Assembly (NCBI RefSeq): GCF_010731795.1
Contig: NZ_AP022591.1
Span: forward strand, 2,108,001 to 2,172,000
DNA length: 64,000 nt
Direction: 5' to 3'
Origin: Mycolicibacterium celeriflavum
GTDB lineage: Bacteria; Actinomycetota; Actinomycetes; Mycobacteriales; Mycobacteriaceae
Shown: positions 25,554-34,472 of the stretch, in pieces
Layout: the number at the start of each line of letters is the position of its first letter
Position numbering within the stretch: position 1 is the first letter of the stretch
Program-made: the position numbers and the translations under genes
Notes under the pieces: model-generated
What the model was told of the DNA's origin: nothing
Seen by the model: the letters and a program-made list of their open reading frames with translations, nothing else
Databases searched by the model: none

Positions 25554-27527
25554 GTGGCCGCGAACACAGAGCCGTCGACCAAACGGCACCGCGTGCGCAA
25601 GGCGCTGCGCCGGATGGCCGCCGTGCCCGTCGCCCTGGTGGCGGGCATCGCGATCTTGAGTGCGCCGGCCAACGCGGCCGAGGCATGGCAGCGGCAGAGC
25701 CCGGCCCTGTCGACTCCCTGGTCGCATCTGGTCGGACCGAACAACGCGCTGCCGGAGTACCCCCGGCCGCAGATGGCGCGGGCACGTTGGCTGAACCTCA
25801 ACGGCGTGTGGGCGTACACCGGGCGGTCCGGCGACACGGCGGTGACCACACCTCCCTCGGCCGACGACTACGACGAGAAAATCCTGGTGCCCTACCCGAC
25901 GGAGTCGGCGCTGTCCGGGGTCAAGCGGCACGACGATCAGATGTGGTACCGGAAGGTCTTCGAAGTGCCGGGCACCTGGCGGGGGCAGCGCGTGCTGCTG
26001 CACTTCGGCGCGGTCGATCAGACCGCCACCGTCTGGGTGAACAACCGGCGCGTGGCCCATCACGAGGGCGGTTTCGCCGCGTTCAGCGCGGACATCACCG
26101 ATGCGCTGAAATGGGCCGGGACGCAGGAGATCGTCGTGCGCGCCGAGGACCGCAATGAAGACGGCCCGTTCGCCGTCGGCAAGCAGCGCAACGATCCCGA
26201 AGGTCTGTTCTACACCGGCGCGTCGGGCATCTGGCAGACCGTGTGGATGGAACCGGTACGTGCCGCGCACATCGAAAAGCTCGACATCACACCGGATTTG
26301 ACCGGCTTCACCGTCACACCGCGAGTTTCCGGAACAACCGATGAGCAGGCCGAGGTGATCGTGTCCGCCGCGGACGGTGCAACACTGACCCGCTCGTCGG
26401 CCGAACCCGGTGAGCCGGTGCGGGTGCGGGTGCCAGAACCGCGCTTGTGGACGCCCGACGACCCTTACCTGTACGACCTGGAGGTCCGGCTGGTCAGCCC
26501 GACGGGAAAGGTCGTCGACGAGGTCGCCAGCTACGGTGGCCTGCGCACGATCAGCACAGTGCGCGATCCGCAGGGCCGACCGCGAATCGCGTTGAACAAC
26601 AAGATCACTTTCCTGCATGGGCCGCTGGATCAGGGCTATTGGCCCGACGGCATCTACACCGCGCCCACCGACGACGCGCTGAAGTTCGACCTCGAGCGCA
26701 CCAAGGCTCTCGGCATGAACTTCGTGCGTAAGCACGCCAAGGTCGAACCGGCGCGCTGGTACCACTGGGCGGACAAACTCGGCCTGCTGGTGTGGCAGGA
26801 CATGCCGTCGCTGAACGTGTCCCTCGACGTTCCGGTCGGCCCGGCGCCGGATCCGTCGCCGGAGGCGAAAGCCAACTTCGAACGCGAGCTCGTCGCGATG
26901 ATCGACCAGTTGCGCAGCGTCACCTCGATCGTCGGCTGGGTTACGTTCAACGAGGGCTGGGGCGAGTTCGACACCGCCAGAATCGCCCACGTGGCCAAGA
27001 CCGCGGACCCCACGCGGATGGTCAACGCCAACAGCGGGGTGAACTGCTGTAAGTCCCGATCCGACAGCAGGGCCGGCGACGTCTACGACGACCACACCTA
27101 TGTCGGGCCGGGCCGCCCGGTCCTGCACGACAATCCGGCGACCCCACGCGACGAGCGAACGATGCTCGGCGATCGTCCGGTGCCGCTCGAACACCGGGTT
27201 GTGGTCGACGGTGAGTACGGCGGCCTCGGGTTGGTGCCCGACGGCAACCGCTGGCCGGGCAAGCCGCAGGCCTACGAAATGGCCGACAGCCGAGCACGTT
27301 TGACCCAGCGCTACGTCGAGGTGAGCCGCGACCTCGAAGAGGCGGTCCGCAGGGGTGGTCTGTCCGGCGCGATCTACACCCAGACCACCGATGTCGAGAA
27401 CGAGGTCAACGGCTTCATGACCTATGACCGGTGGTTGGTGAAGATGACGCTGCGAACGGTCGCCGAACGCAACCGCGCGGTGATCGCGGCGGGCGCACAG
27501 GTCGCGCCCCCAGACCCGCGGCGCTGA
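25554..27527 (+). CDS. Secreted glycoside hydrolase family 2 enzyme
   Basis: 657 residues from the GTG at 25554, which has AGGGGGGA upstream; ATGs further left are less suitable. A signal peptide (RRMAAVPVALVAGIAILSA, cleaved near ANAAE) precedes a jelly-roll sugar-binding domain (VPYPTESALSGV, WYRKVFEVP), an Ig-like domain and the TIM barrel, with acid/base Glu ~467 in FNEGWGEF and a likely nucleophile Glu ~554 in DGEYGG. The family includes beta-galactosidase, glucuronidase and mannosidase; the sugar is not readable here. Extracellular scavenging of plant or fungal glycans fits. Confidence 0.85.
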   Translation: MAANTEPSTKRHRVRKALRRMAAVPVALVAGIAILSAPANAAEAWQRQSPALSTPWSHLVGPNNALPEYPRPQMARARWLNLNGVWAYTGRSGDTAVTTPPSADDYDEKILVPYPTESALSGVKRHDDQMWYRKVFEVPGTWRGQRVLLHFGAVDQTATVWVNNRRVAHHEGGFAAFSADITDALKWAGTQEIVVRAEDRNEDGPFAVGKQRNDPEGLFYTGASGIWQTVWMEPVRAAHIEKLDITPDLTGFTVTPRVSGTTDEQAEVIVSAADGATLTRSSAEPGEPVRVRVPEPRLWTPDDPYLYDLEVRLVSPTGKVVDEVASYGGLRTISTVRDPQGRPRIALNNKITFLHGPLDQGYWPDGIYTAPTDDALKFDLERTKALGMNFVRKHAKVEPARWYHWADKLGLLVWQDMPSLNVSLDVPVGPAPDPSPEAKANFERELVAMIDQLRSVTSIVGWVTFNEGWGEFDTARIAHVAKTADPTRMVNANSGVNCCKSRSDSRAGDVYDDHTYVGPGRPVLHDNPATPRDERTMLGDRPVPLEHRVVVDGEYGGLGLVPDGNRWPGKPQAYEMADSRARLTQRYVEVSRDLEEAVRRGGLSGAIYTQTTDVENEVNGFMTYDRWLVKMTLRTVAERNRAVIAAGAQVAPPDPRR

Positions 27528-27528
27528 G

Positions 27529-28395
27529 TCACAGCGCGCGACGGCTGGTGAACTCGTATGATCGCCCGATCCCCGGATGCACGAACTCGATGCTGTGTGC
27601 GAGCAGCTGCAATGGCCGCGAGAAGTCGTCGGGCGCAACGTCGATCACTGCTGGATACAGCGGGTCGTTGATGATCGGGATTCCCAGCGACGCCATGTGT
27701 ACTCGTAGCTGATGCGTCCGTCCGGTACGCGGGGTCAGTCGATACAGCCCGGCGCCAAGGCGCTCGACGTATGTTTCGGCGTTCGGCTCGCCCGACTCTT
27801 CGGCTGCCTGTAATTGCCCACGCCGCTTGATGATCCGACTGTGCACTGTCACGGGAGAGTCAACACCCGGATCCGCGTCCGCCCGCGCCAGATATGTCTT
27901 GCGCACCTCGCCGCGGGCGAACATCGTCTGATACGCCCCCCGCGCCTCGCGCCGCGTCGTGAACAGCAACACGCCCGCCGTCAACCGGTCCAACCGATGC
28001 GCGGGCGACAACTCCGGCAGGTCGAGTTCTCGCCGCAACCGCACCAGCGCCGTCTGCGCCACATGGCGACCGCGCGGCATCGTCGCCAGGAAATGTGGCT
28101 TGTCGACCACCACGATGTCGTCGTCGCGATACAGCACCGGGATGTCGAACGACACCGGCACCTCGTCGCGCAACTCCCGATACAGGTATACCGACGCACC
28201 CGGCGGCAGCACCGTACCCGCCGTGACGACGTCGCCGGCAGCCGTAACGACCTCGCCTGCAAGGACTTTGGTCGCGGCTGCCTCGCCGAACCGAGACGCC
28301 AATTCGACCAGCACCGCCCCGCCGCGCAGTCGCACCCGCGCCGGCCCCAGGCCGTCACGCACCGGCAACGGCGCCGGGCGCCTCACGGCTCGCAC
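27529..28395 (-). CDS. RluA-family RNA pseudouridine synthase
   Basis: 288 residues, GTG start one base after the glpD2 stop. HRLDRLTAGVLLF holds the catalytic Asp of the RluA group; KTYLA, GRTHQLRVHMASLG and the C-terminal LLAHSIEF complete the fold. The family isomerises uridine in rRNA or tRNA. It corresponds to Rv3300c. The tight junction with glpD2 implies one transcript. Confidence 0.9.
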   Translation of the reverse strand: MRAVRRPAPLPVRDGLGPARVRLRGGAVLVELASRFGEAAATKVLAGEVVTAAGDVVTAGTVLPPGASVYLYRELRDEVPVSFDIPVLYRDDDIVVVDKPHFLATMPRGRHVAQTALVRLRRELDLPELSPAHRLDRLTAGVLLFTTRREARGAYQTMFARGEVRKTYLARADADPGVDSPVTVHSRIIKRRGQLQAAEESGEPNAETYVERLGAGLYRLTPRTGRTHQLRVHMASLGIPIINDPLYPAVIDVAPDDFSRPLQLLAHSIEFVHPGIGRSYEFTSRRAL

Positions 28396-28396
28396 C

Positions 28397-30136
28397 TCAA
28401 TTCAGCGGGACCGGTTCGAGGATCTCCGCGCGCGCCTCCGGCGCTGCCGCCCGCAACGCGTCGGCCGACTCGTCGTCGGGTTCCTGCTGTGAGCGGACCT
28501 CCGCCTCGACCCGCGCCTGATACGTCGCCACTTCGCGGTCGACGTCCTCGGCGCTCCAACCCAGCACCGGCGCAACGACTTCGGCGACCTCGCGGGCGCA
28601 GTCCACTCCGCGGTGCGGATACTCGATCGAGATTCTCATCCGCCGCGCCAGGATGTCCTCCAGATGCAGCGCACCCTCGGCTGCGGCGGCGTACCACGCC
28701 TCGACCTTGAGGTACACCGGCGCTTCGGTGATCGGCGTCAGCAACTCCGGTCGACCCACCGCCATCTGCAGTACCTCGCCGATCAGCGAGCCGTACCGGT
28801 CCAGCAGGTGACGCACCCGGTACGGGTGTAGATCGTAATGCGCGCCGACGCTTTCCGTCTGGTTGATCAGCGCGAAGTATCCGTCGGCGCCCATCAACGG
28901 CACCTTCTCGGTGATCGACCGCGCCACACGCGCCGGAATGTATTCCGCAGCAGCGTCGACCGCGTCCTCGCCCATCACTCGGTACGTCGTGTACTTTCCG
29001 CCGGCGATCGCCACCAGGCCGGGCGCGGGCACCGCGACGGCATGTTCGCGCGAGAGCTTGGACGTCTCCTCGCTCTCCCCTGCCAGCAGCGGCCGCAACC
29101 CGGCGTAGACGCCGTCGATGTCGTTATGCGTCAGCGGCGTCGCGAGCACCTTGTTGACGTTCTCGAGGATGTAGTCGATGTCGACCTTGGTCGCCGCAGG
29201 GTGTGCCAGGTCGAGGTTCCAGTCGGTGTCGGTCGTTCCGATGATCCAGTGCGTGCCCCACGGAATGACGAACAGCACCGATTTGTCGGTACGTAGGATG
29301 ATCGCGACCTCGCTGACGATCCGGTCGCGGGGCACCACGATGTGCACGCCCTTGGAGGCCCGCACCCGAAACCGCCCGCGCTGCTTCGACAATGCCTGGA
29401 TCTCATCGGTCCAGACGCCGGTGGCGTTGACCACGACGTGCCCGTGCACCTCGGTCACCGCACCGTTCTCGGAATCGCGGACCTCCACGCCGGTGACGCG
29501 GTCGCCTTCCCGGAGCAATGCCACCACCTGCGTCGAGGTCCGCACCACCGCCCCGTAGTGCGCGGCCGTGCGGGCCACGGTCATGGTGTGGCGCGCGTCG
29601 TCGACCACGGTGTCGTAGTAGCGGATTCCACCGATCAGCGACGACCGCTTGAGTCCCGGCGCCAGCCGGAGCGCTCCGGACTTCGTCAGATGCTTCTGCG
29701 CCGGAACGGATTTCGCACCACCCAACTGGTCGTAGAGGAAGATCCCCGCCGCCACGTACGGCCGCTCCCACCACCTGTTGGTCAGTGGAAACAGGAACGG
29801 CAGCGGTTTGACCAGATGCGGCGCCAACGTCGTCAGCGACAGTTCCCGCTCGTGCAGCGCCTCGCGCACCAGACCGAACTCCAGCTGCTCCAGATAGCGC
29901 AGGCCACCGTGAAACATCTTCGACGACCGGCTCGACGTGCCCGACGCGAAGTCACGGGCCTCGACGAGCGCGACCTTGAGTCCCCGCGTCGCCGCATCCA
30001 ATGCGGCGCCCGCCCCGACGACGCCCCCGCCGATCACCACGACGTCGAACTGCTCGCTGCCGAGCCGCTCCCAGGCCTCGGCCCGCTGCTCGGGGCCCAG
30101 AAGCGTCTGCCCGTTGGCCGGGATCGGATCGCTCAC
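28397..30136 (-). CDS. glpD2: FAD-dependent glycerol-3-phosphate dehydrogenase
   Basis: 579 residues from a GTG. The FAD-binding GGGVVGAGAALDAATRGL lies near 36-53, followed by ASGTSSRSSKMFHGGLRYLE and a C-terminal helical DAO_C domain with IEYPHRGVDCAREV. It oxidises glycerol-3-phosphate to dihydroxyacetone phosphate at the membrane and feeds the quinone pool. In M. tuberculosis phoY1 lies between this gene and the pseudouridine synthase; here it is missing. The leader carries a 12-bp tandem repeat. Confidence 0.94.
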   Translation of the reverse strand: MSDPIPANGQTLLGPEQRAEAWERLGSEQFDVVVIGGGVVGAGAALDAATRGLKVALVEARDFASGTSSRSSKMFHGGLRYLEQLEFGLVREALHERELSLTTLAPHLVKPLPFLFPLTNRWWERPYVAAGIFLYDQLGGAKSVPAQKHLTKSGALRLAPGLKRSSLIGGIRYYDTVVDDARHTMTVARTAAHYGAVVRTSTQVVALLREGDRVTGVEVRDSENGAVTEVHGHVVVNATGVWTDEIQALSKQRGRFRVRASKGVHIVVPRDRIVSEVAIILRTDKSVLFVIPWGTHWIIGTTDTDWNLDLAHPAATKVDIDYILENVNKVLATPLTHNDIDGVYAGLRPLLAGESEETSKLSREHAVAVPAPGLVAIAGGKYTTYRVMGEDAVDAAAEYIPARVARSITEKVPLMGADGYFALINQTESVGAHYDLHPYRVRHLLDRYGSLIGEVLQMAVGRPELLTPITEAPVYLKVEAWYAAAAEGALHLEDILARRMRISIEYPHRGVDCAREVAEVVAPVLGWSAEDVDREVATYQARVEAEVRSQQEPDDESADALRAAAPEARAEILEPVPLN

Positions 30137-30149
30137 CGGAATGGACTCC

Positions 30150-30173
30150 TAGTTACTCGTCTAGTTACTCGTC
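30150..30173. repeat. 12-bp tandem duplication in the glpD2 leader
   Basis: TAGTTACTCGTC occurs twice in a row, 30150-30161 and 30162-30173, beginning 14 bp ahead of the glpD2 start. It could be a regulatory direct repeat or a replication-slippage product. Confidence 0.6.
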
Positions 30174-30205
30174 GCCTACGTTCGCCCGTCCCAGGCTACG
30201 TGCGA

Positions 30206-31621
30206 TCAGTCGAGATCGTCGTGTGCCATCAACCGCCGACCCGCCTCGGTGATCGAACCCGACAGCGACGGATACACCGAGAACGTCTGCGCCAGATCCT
30301 CGACGTCGTTGCCGTTCTGCACCGCTAGAGCGATCGGCATTATCAGCTCCGACGCGATCGGCGCCACCACCACCCCGCCGATCACCACCCCGGTCGCCGG
30401 GCGGCAGAAGATCTTGACGAAGCCGCGCCGCAGGCTCGACATCTTGGCCCTGGCGTTGGTGTTCAGCGGCAACGTGATCGTGCGTGCGGCCACCGACCCG
30501 TCGTCGATCTTGGATTGGGGCACCCCGACCGCGGCGATCTCAGGCCGGGTGAACACCGCGGCGGCCACGGTGCGCAGCCGGATCGGTTCGAGCCCTTCGC
30601 CGAGCACGTGGTACATCGCGATGCGGCCCTGCATGGCGGCCACCGAGGCCAGCAACATCAGCCCGGTGCAGTCCCCCGCGGCGTAGATGCCCGGCACGGT
30701 GGTCCGGGACACCCGGTCGACCTTCAGATAGTCGCCCGGCCCGAGGTCGATGCCGACCCGCTCGAGGCCGAGACCGGCGGTGTTGGGCACCGAGCCGACC
30801 GTCATCAACGCATGGCTGGCCTCGACGCATCGACCGTCGGTCATCCTGACCACGACGCCGTCGTCGGTACGGCTCACCTGCTCGGCGCGGGCGTTCTTGA
30901 CCAGCGTCACCCCGCGCGACCCCAGCGCGTCCTCCAGCACCGCGGCGGCGTCGGAGTCCTCGTGGGGCAGGATCTGGTCGCGGCTGGCCACCACCGTCAC
31001 CTTGACCCCGAGCTCGGTGTAGGCGTTGACGAACTCCGCGCCGGTAACACCGGAGCCGACGACCACGAGATGCTCGGGCAGCTCGTCGAGGTCGTAGAGC
31101 TGGCGCCAGTTCAGGATGTGTTCGCCGTCGGGTTCGGCGCCGGGCAGCACCCGGGGGCTGGCTCCGGTGGCGATCAGCACGACGTCGGCGTTGATGGTGC
31201 TGACCGTGCCGTCGTGCGCGGTGACCTTGACGGTGTGCCTGGCCATGCCCGGCATGTCGTCGACCAGCTCGCCGCGGCCGGCGATCAGCGTCACGCCGTC
31301 GTTGCGCAACCGCTCGGCGATGTCGGCGGACTGGGCGGCGGCCAGCCGCTTCACCCGCTCGTTGATCTGCCGCAGCGAGATCTTGGCGTCCTCGAACTCG
31401 AGCGCATAACCCAGATCCGGCGCACGGCGCAGTTCGGTGCGCACCCCCGTCGACGCGATGAACGTCTTGGACGGGACGCAGTCCCACAGCACGCACGCCC
31501 CACCGATGCCGTCCGAGTCGACGACGGTGACCTCGGCAACTTCGGGTCCGCGCGCCGCGGCGACCAATGCGGCCTCATAGCCGGCGGGCCCGCCGCCGAT
31601 GATCACGATGCGGGTTGCCAC
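30206..31621 (-). CDS. lpdA: LpdA-type flavoprotein (NAD(P)H:quinone reductase)
   Basis: 471 residues. FAD site GGGPAGYEAALV (9-20), second nucleotide site VVGSGVTGAEF, and the C-terminal dimerisation domain with VYPSLSGSITEAGRR. The redox segment reads GGACVLWDCVPSK, so Cys43 and Cys48 form a normal C-x4-C pair. M. tuberculosis LpdA is described as lacking one of these cysteines. The His-Glu dyad of true lipoamide dehydrogenases (HPT motif) is absent. Quinone reduction in the cytosol is likely; divergent from the GGCT gene by 65 bp. Confidence 0.9.
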   Translation of the reverse strand: MATRIVIIGGGPAGYEAALVAAARGPEVAEVTVVDSDGIGGACVLWDCVPSKTFIASTGVRTELRRAPDLGYALEFEDAKISLRQINERVKRLAAAQSADIAERLRNDGVTLIAGRGELVDDMPGMARHTVKVTAHDGTVSTINADVVLIATGASPRVLPGAEPDGEHILNWRQLYDLDELPEHLVVVGSGVTGAEFVNAYTELGVKVTVVASRDQILPHEDSDAAAVLEDALGSRGVTLVKNARAEQVSRTDDGVVVRMTDGRCVEASHALMTVGSVPNTAGLGLERVGIDLGPGDYLKVDRVSRTTVPGIYAAGDCTGLMLLASVAAMQGRIAMYHVLGEGLEPIRLRTVAAAVFTRPEIAAVGVPQSKIDDGSVAARTITLPLNTNARAKMSSLRRGFVKIFCRPATGVVIGGVVVAPIASELIMPIALAVQNGNDVEDLAQTFSVYPSLSGSITEAGRRLMAHDDLD

Positions 31622-31686
31622 GACCCCAACCTAACGAAGCCGGTGGTTGATCGCGCATCCGATACGCGAACCCTTAGTCTTTCCTG

Positions 31687-32166
31687 GTGCCGCTCTACGC
31701 CGCGTACGGATCGAACATGGATCCGGAGCAGATGTTGCAGCGCGCACCCCATTCCCCGATGGCGGGGACGGGGTGGCTGCACGGCTGGCGTCTGACGTTC
31801 GGCGGGGAGGACATCGGCTGGGAGGGCGCGCTCGCCACGGTCGTCGAGGATCCGACGTCGAAGGTGTTCGTCGTGCTCTACGACGTGACCAAGGAGGACG
31901 AGGAGAACCTCGACCGCTGGGAAGGCTCGGAGCTGGGTTTTCACAAGAAGATCCGCTGCCGGGTGCACCGCATCTCGTCGGACACCAGTTTCGAGCCGGT
32001 GCTGGCCTGGCTGTACGTGGTCGACGCGTGGGAGGGTGGTCTGCCGTCGGCGCGCTATCTCGGCGTGGTGGCCGACGCCGCCGAAGTCGCCGGTGCCCCA
32101 CCGGAATACGTGCACGACCTACGGACTCGACCGGCGCGCAACATCGGTCCCGGTACGCCGGGCTGA
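31687..32166 (+). CDS. Gamma-glutamylcyclotransferase-like protein
   Basis: 159 residues. PLYAAYGSNMDPEQM carries the YGSN motif of the GGCT/AIG2 fold; LATVVEDPTSKVFVVLYDV and the acidic EDEENLDRWEGS contain the likely catalytic Glu. The fold releases 5-oxoproline from gamma-glutamyl amines or peptides. It matches Rv3304 by position. The start ATG follows GTGCCG-like context without a clear ribosome site. Confidence 0.75.
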   Translation: MPLYAAYGSNMDPEQMLQRAPHSPMAGTGWLHGWRLTFGGEDIGWEGALATVVEDPTSKVFVVLYDVTKEDEENLDRWEGSELGFHKKIRCRVHRISSDTSFEPVLAWLYVVDAWEGGLPSARYLGVVADAAEVAGAPPEYVHDLRTRPARNIGPGTPG

Positions 32167-32229
32167 ATCTCCGCGAGCGACCGTGTTTGCGCACCGACAC
32201 GCCGTGGTCCGCGGACATCTTCCGGTCGC

Positions 32230-33117
32230 TCACGCGGCGCGAGAGTGACGTAGCTGCCTGTCGATGCGAGCGACGAACTCCGACGACCGGTACCGAACAT
32301 CCTCGAAGACGATCGCGATGACTACCCATCCGACGTCGAGGAGTGCAGCCGTTCGCCTGCGGTCGCGCCGCATCGCCTCGGCGCCGCTGTGCCAATCGAT
32401 ACCGTCGTACTCGACGGCCACCCGGTGGGCGGGCCAGGCGAAATCGACGCGACGAAGCTCCCCGTTTCCGTCGACGATCTCGTATTGCAGCTGCGGAGTC
32501 GGCAGACCACCGTCGATCATCGCCAACCGCGCTTCGCTCTCCATCGGCGATTCCGAGCGGGCATCGGCCAGCGTGATCAGGTCACGAACCGCGATGATGC
32601 CGCGCCGTCCGGCCTGCTCACATGCGGCACGCCACAGCTCGGTCCGATCGACCGAACCGCTGCGCAGAGCGGCGTCCAACGTGGCCAATGCCCTCGGTCG
32701 ACGCTGCGTGCGTGCCACCTCCACGGCGGTCCACGCCGGCGCAGTGGCCGGTCTGCCGTTGACGACAGCGAGCGGCGCACGCTCGCGTCGATGGACCTTC
32801 AGCCCATCGGTCGACCGCAACCGTGAACCCGGCGGGCTGAGTACGTGGAGATCGGCGGGCTCCTCGGTATCGAAGCCGTACATCGCCGCCGCAGTGTGGA
32901 GGCACGCAGCAATCTGGCTGCCGCAGCGAAGATCGAGCCCGCGCAGTCGCGTCGCGTCGTCCGCTTCGCCGAGGCAATAGATACCCGGCCAAAGCCGTTG
33001 CAAGGGGCCAGCTTCGAGTGCTGATTCGAAACCACGTCTCGTCATGTGTTGCAGGATCTGGCCGCTCGTGGCGAGTCCGTCCTGCGCATCGAAAACTCGT
33101 ATCAACTCTGGGTTCAC
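32230..33117 (-). CDS. AbiEi-like winged helix fused to a DUF559 nuclease-like domain
   Basis: 295 residues from a GTG at 33117 (33147 also possible). The N-terminus, IRVFDAQDGLATSGQILQHMTRRGFESAL followed by RLWPGIYCLG, is the winged helix found in AbiEi-type antitoxins. The C-terminus, SPMESEARLAMIDGGLPTP, RRVDFAWPAHRVAVEYDG and a final VARID, is a Vsr/DUF559 PD-(D/E)XK-like core with Glu, Asp and Glu in place. Such fusions are common in mycobacteria and of unknown role, perhaps defence or repair. No toxin partner is adjacent. Confidence 0.65.
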   Translation of the reverse strand: MNPELIRVFDAQDGLATSGQILQHMTRRGFESALEAGPLQRLWPGIYCLGEADDATRLRGLDLRCGSQIAACLHTAAAMYGFDTEEPADLHVLSPPGSRLRSTDGLKVHRRERAPLAVVNGRPATAPAWTAVEVARTQRRPRALATLDAALRSGSVDRTELWRAACEQAGRRGIIAVRDLITLADARSESPMESEARLAMIDGGLPTPQLQYEIVDGNGELRRVDFAWPAHRVAVEYDGIDWHSGAEAMRRDRRRTAALLDVGWVVIAIVFEDVRYRSSEFVARIDRQLRHSRAA

Positions 33118-33299
33118 AGCCCGATCGTCAGCGACGAGCAACCACACCGGTAGGCCGTCTGGCCAACCTGTGAATGAACGGCAAATTGTGGATGATCAAC
33201 TCCAGCGAGCGGCCGCCGAGTGCTCGCTAGAACCGGCGTGTCTGCGTACAAACACGGTCGTCCCCGGCTTCGCGTGGGCCCACGCGAGAGGGAGAAGAG

Positions 33300-34472
33300 T
33301 TAGAACTGAGCGGCCTGGTCGACGATGTTGACCAACACCCGTACCCCCACCGCCAGGGCCCGCTCGTCGAGATCGAAAGTCGGCTGATGGAGGTCCAACT
33401 GCGGGCCGCGGCCGGTCCACACGCCCAGGCGCGCCATCCCCCCCGGCACCTCCTCCAGGTACCACGAGAAGTCCTCGCCGCCACCGGACTGTCGGGTGTC
33501 GGCCAGCACGTCGGGTCCGATCGCTTCGATCGCATGGGTCAGGATGCGCGTCGAGATCTCCTCGTTGACCACCGGCGGCACCCCGCGGCGATACTGCAGG
33601 CTGTACTCGATACCGAGCGGCGCCAGTAATGACGAAACAGACTCGCGCACAATGGATTCCAACGTGTCCCAGGTGTCGCGGCTGGCGGTGCGGATGGTCC
33701 CGGCCAGCGTGCCGGTCTGCGGGATCGCGTTGGCGGCGACGCCCGCGTTCACCGCACCCCACACCATCACGGTGCTGTTGCGGGGGTCGATGCGGCGCGA
33801 CAACACCCCTGGCACGCCCGTGATCAGGGTGCCCAGCCCATAGACCAGGTCACCGGTGAGGTGCGGTCGCGAAGTGTGACCGCCCGGCGAGTGCAGCGTC
33901 ACCTCGAGCTGGTCGGCGGCCGACGTGATGGGTCCGGCCCGCATCGCGACCTTGCCGACGGCCAGCCGCGGATCGCAGTGCAGCGCGAAGATCCGTGACA
34001 CCCCGGTCAGTGCGCCCGCGGCGATCGCGTCGATCGCCCCGCCGGGCATCAGCTCCTCGGCGGCCTGGAAGATCAGCCGCACCCCGACCGGCAGTTCGGG
34101 CACCGACGTCAACGCCAGCGCGGCGCCCAGCAGGATCGCGGTGTGCGCGTCATGCCCGCAGGCGTGCGACACGTTCGGCACAAGCGACGCGTACGGCGCG
34201 CCGGTGCGGTCGGCCATCGGTAACGCATCCATGTCGGCCCGCAGGGCGATCTTCGGACCGTGCTCGGGACCGAAGTCGCACGTCAAGCCCGTGCCGCCGG
34301 GCAGCACCTTGGGGTTCAGGCCCGCGTCGGCCAGTCGCGACGCGACAAACTGCGTCGTCGCGAACTCCTGGCGTCCCAGCTCGGGGTGCATGTGAATGTG
34401 GCGGCGCCACTCGACGAGGTCGTCGTAGTGGGCCGAGAGCCACCGTGCGGCGGCGTGGGGCAGCACGCTCAC
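33300..34472 (-). CDS. amiA1: M20-family amidohydrolase
   Basis: 390 residues from a GTG overlapping the upstream amiB1 stop (GTGA). Metal ligands of the M20 fold: the ADMDALPM Asp, ACGHDAHTA, AEELMPGGA, and a late HQPTF-like His region. It probably cleaves an N-acyl amino acid or dipeptide. It pairs with amiB1 as in M. tuberculosis (Rv3305c-Rv3306c), where substrates are not settled. Confidence 0.86.
   Translation of the reverse strand: MSVLPHAAARWLSAHYDDLVEWRRHIHMHPELGRQEFATTQFVASRLADAGLNPKVLPGGTGLTCDFGPEHGPKIALRADMDALPMADRTGAPYASLVPNVSHACGHDAHTAILLGAALALTSVPELPVGVRLIFQAAEELMPGGAIDAIAAGALTGVSRIFALHCDPRLAVGKVAMRAGPITSAADQLEVTLHSPGGHTSRPHLTGDLVYGLGTLITGVPGVLSRRIDPRNSTVMVWGAVNAGVAANAIPQTGTLAGTIRTASRDTWDTLESIVRESVSSLLAPLGIEYSLQYRRGVPPVVNEEISTRILTHAIEAIGPDVLADTRQSGGGEDFSWYLEEVPGGMARLGVWTGRGPQLDLHQPTFDLDERALAVGVRVLVNIVDQAAQF

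Noticed and set aside
25548..27638. A 696-residue open frame antisense to the GH2 gene
   Set aside because: Its product is low-complexity His/Arg/Val-rich with no domain, and it mirrors the third-position GC bias of the sense gene; typical shadow frame in GC-rich DNA.
32167..32229. Possible palindrome between the GGCT and DUF559 genes
   Set aside because: Some short inverted words are present but no stem longer than a few pairs could be drawn.
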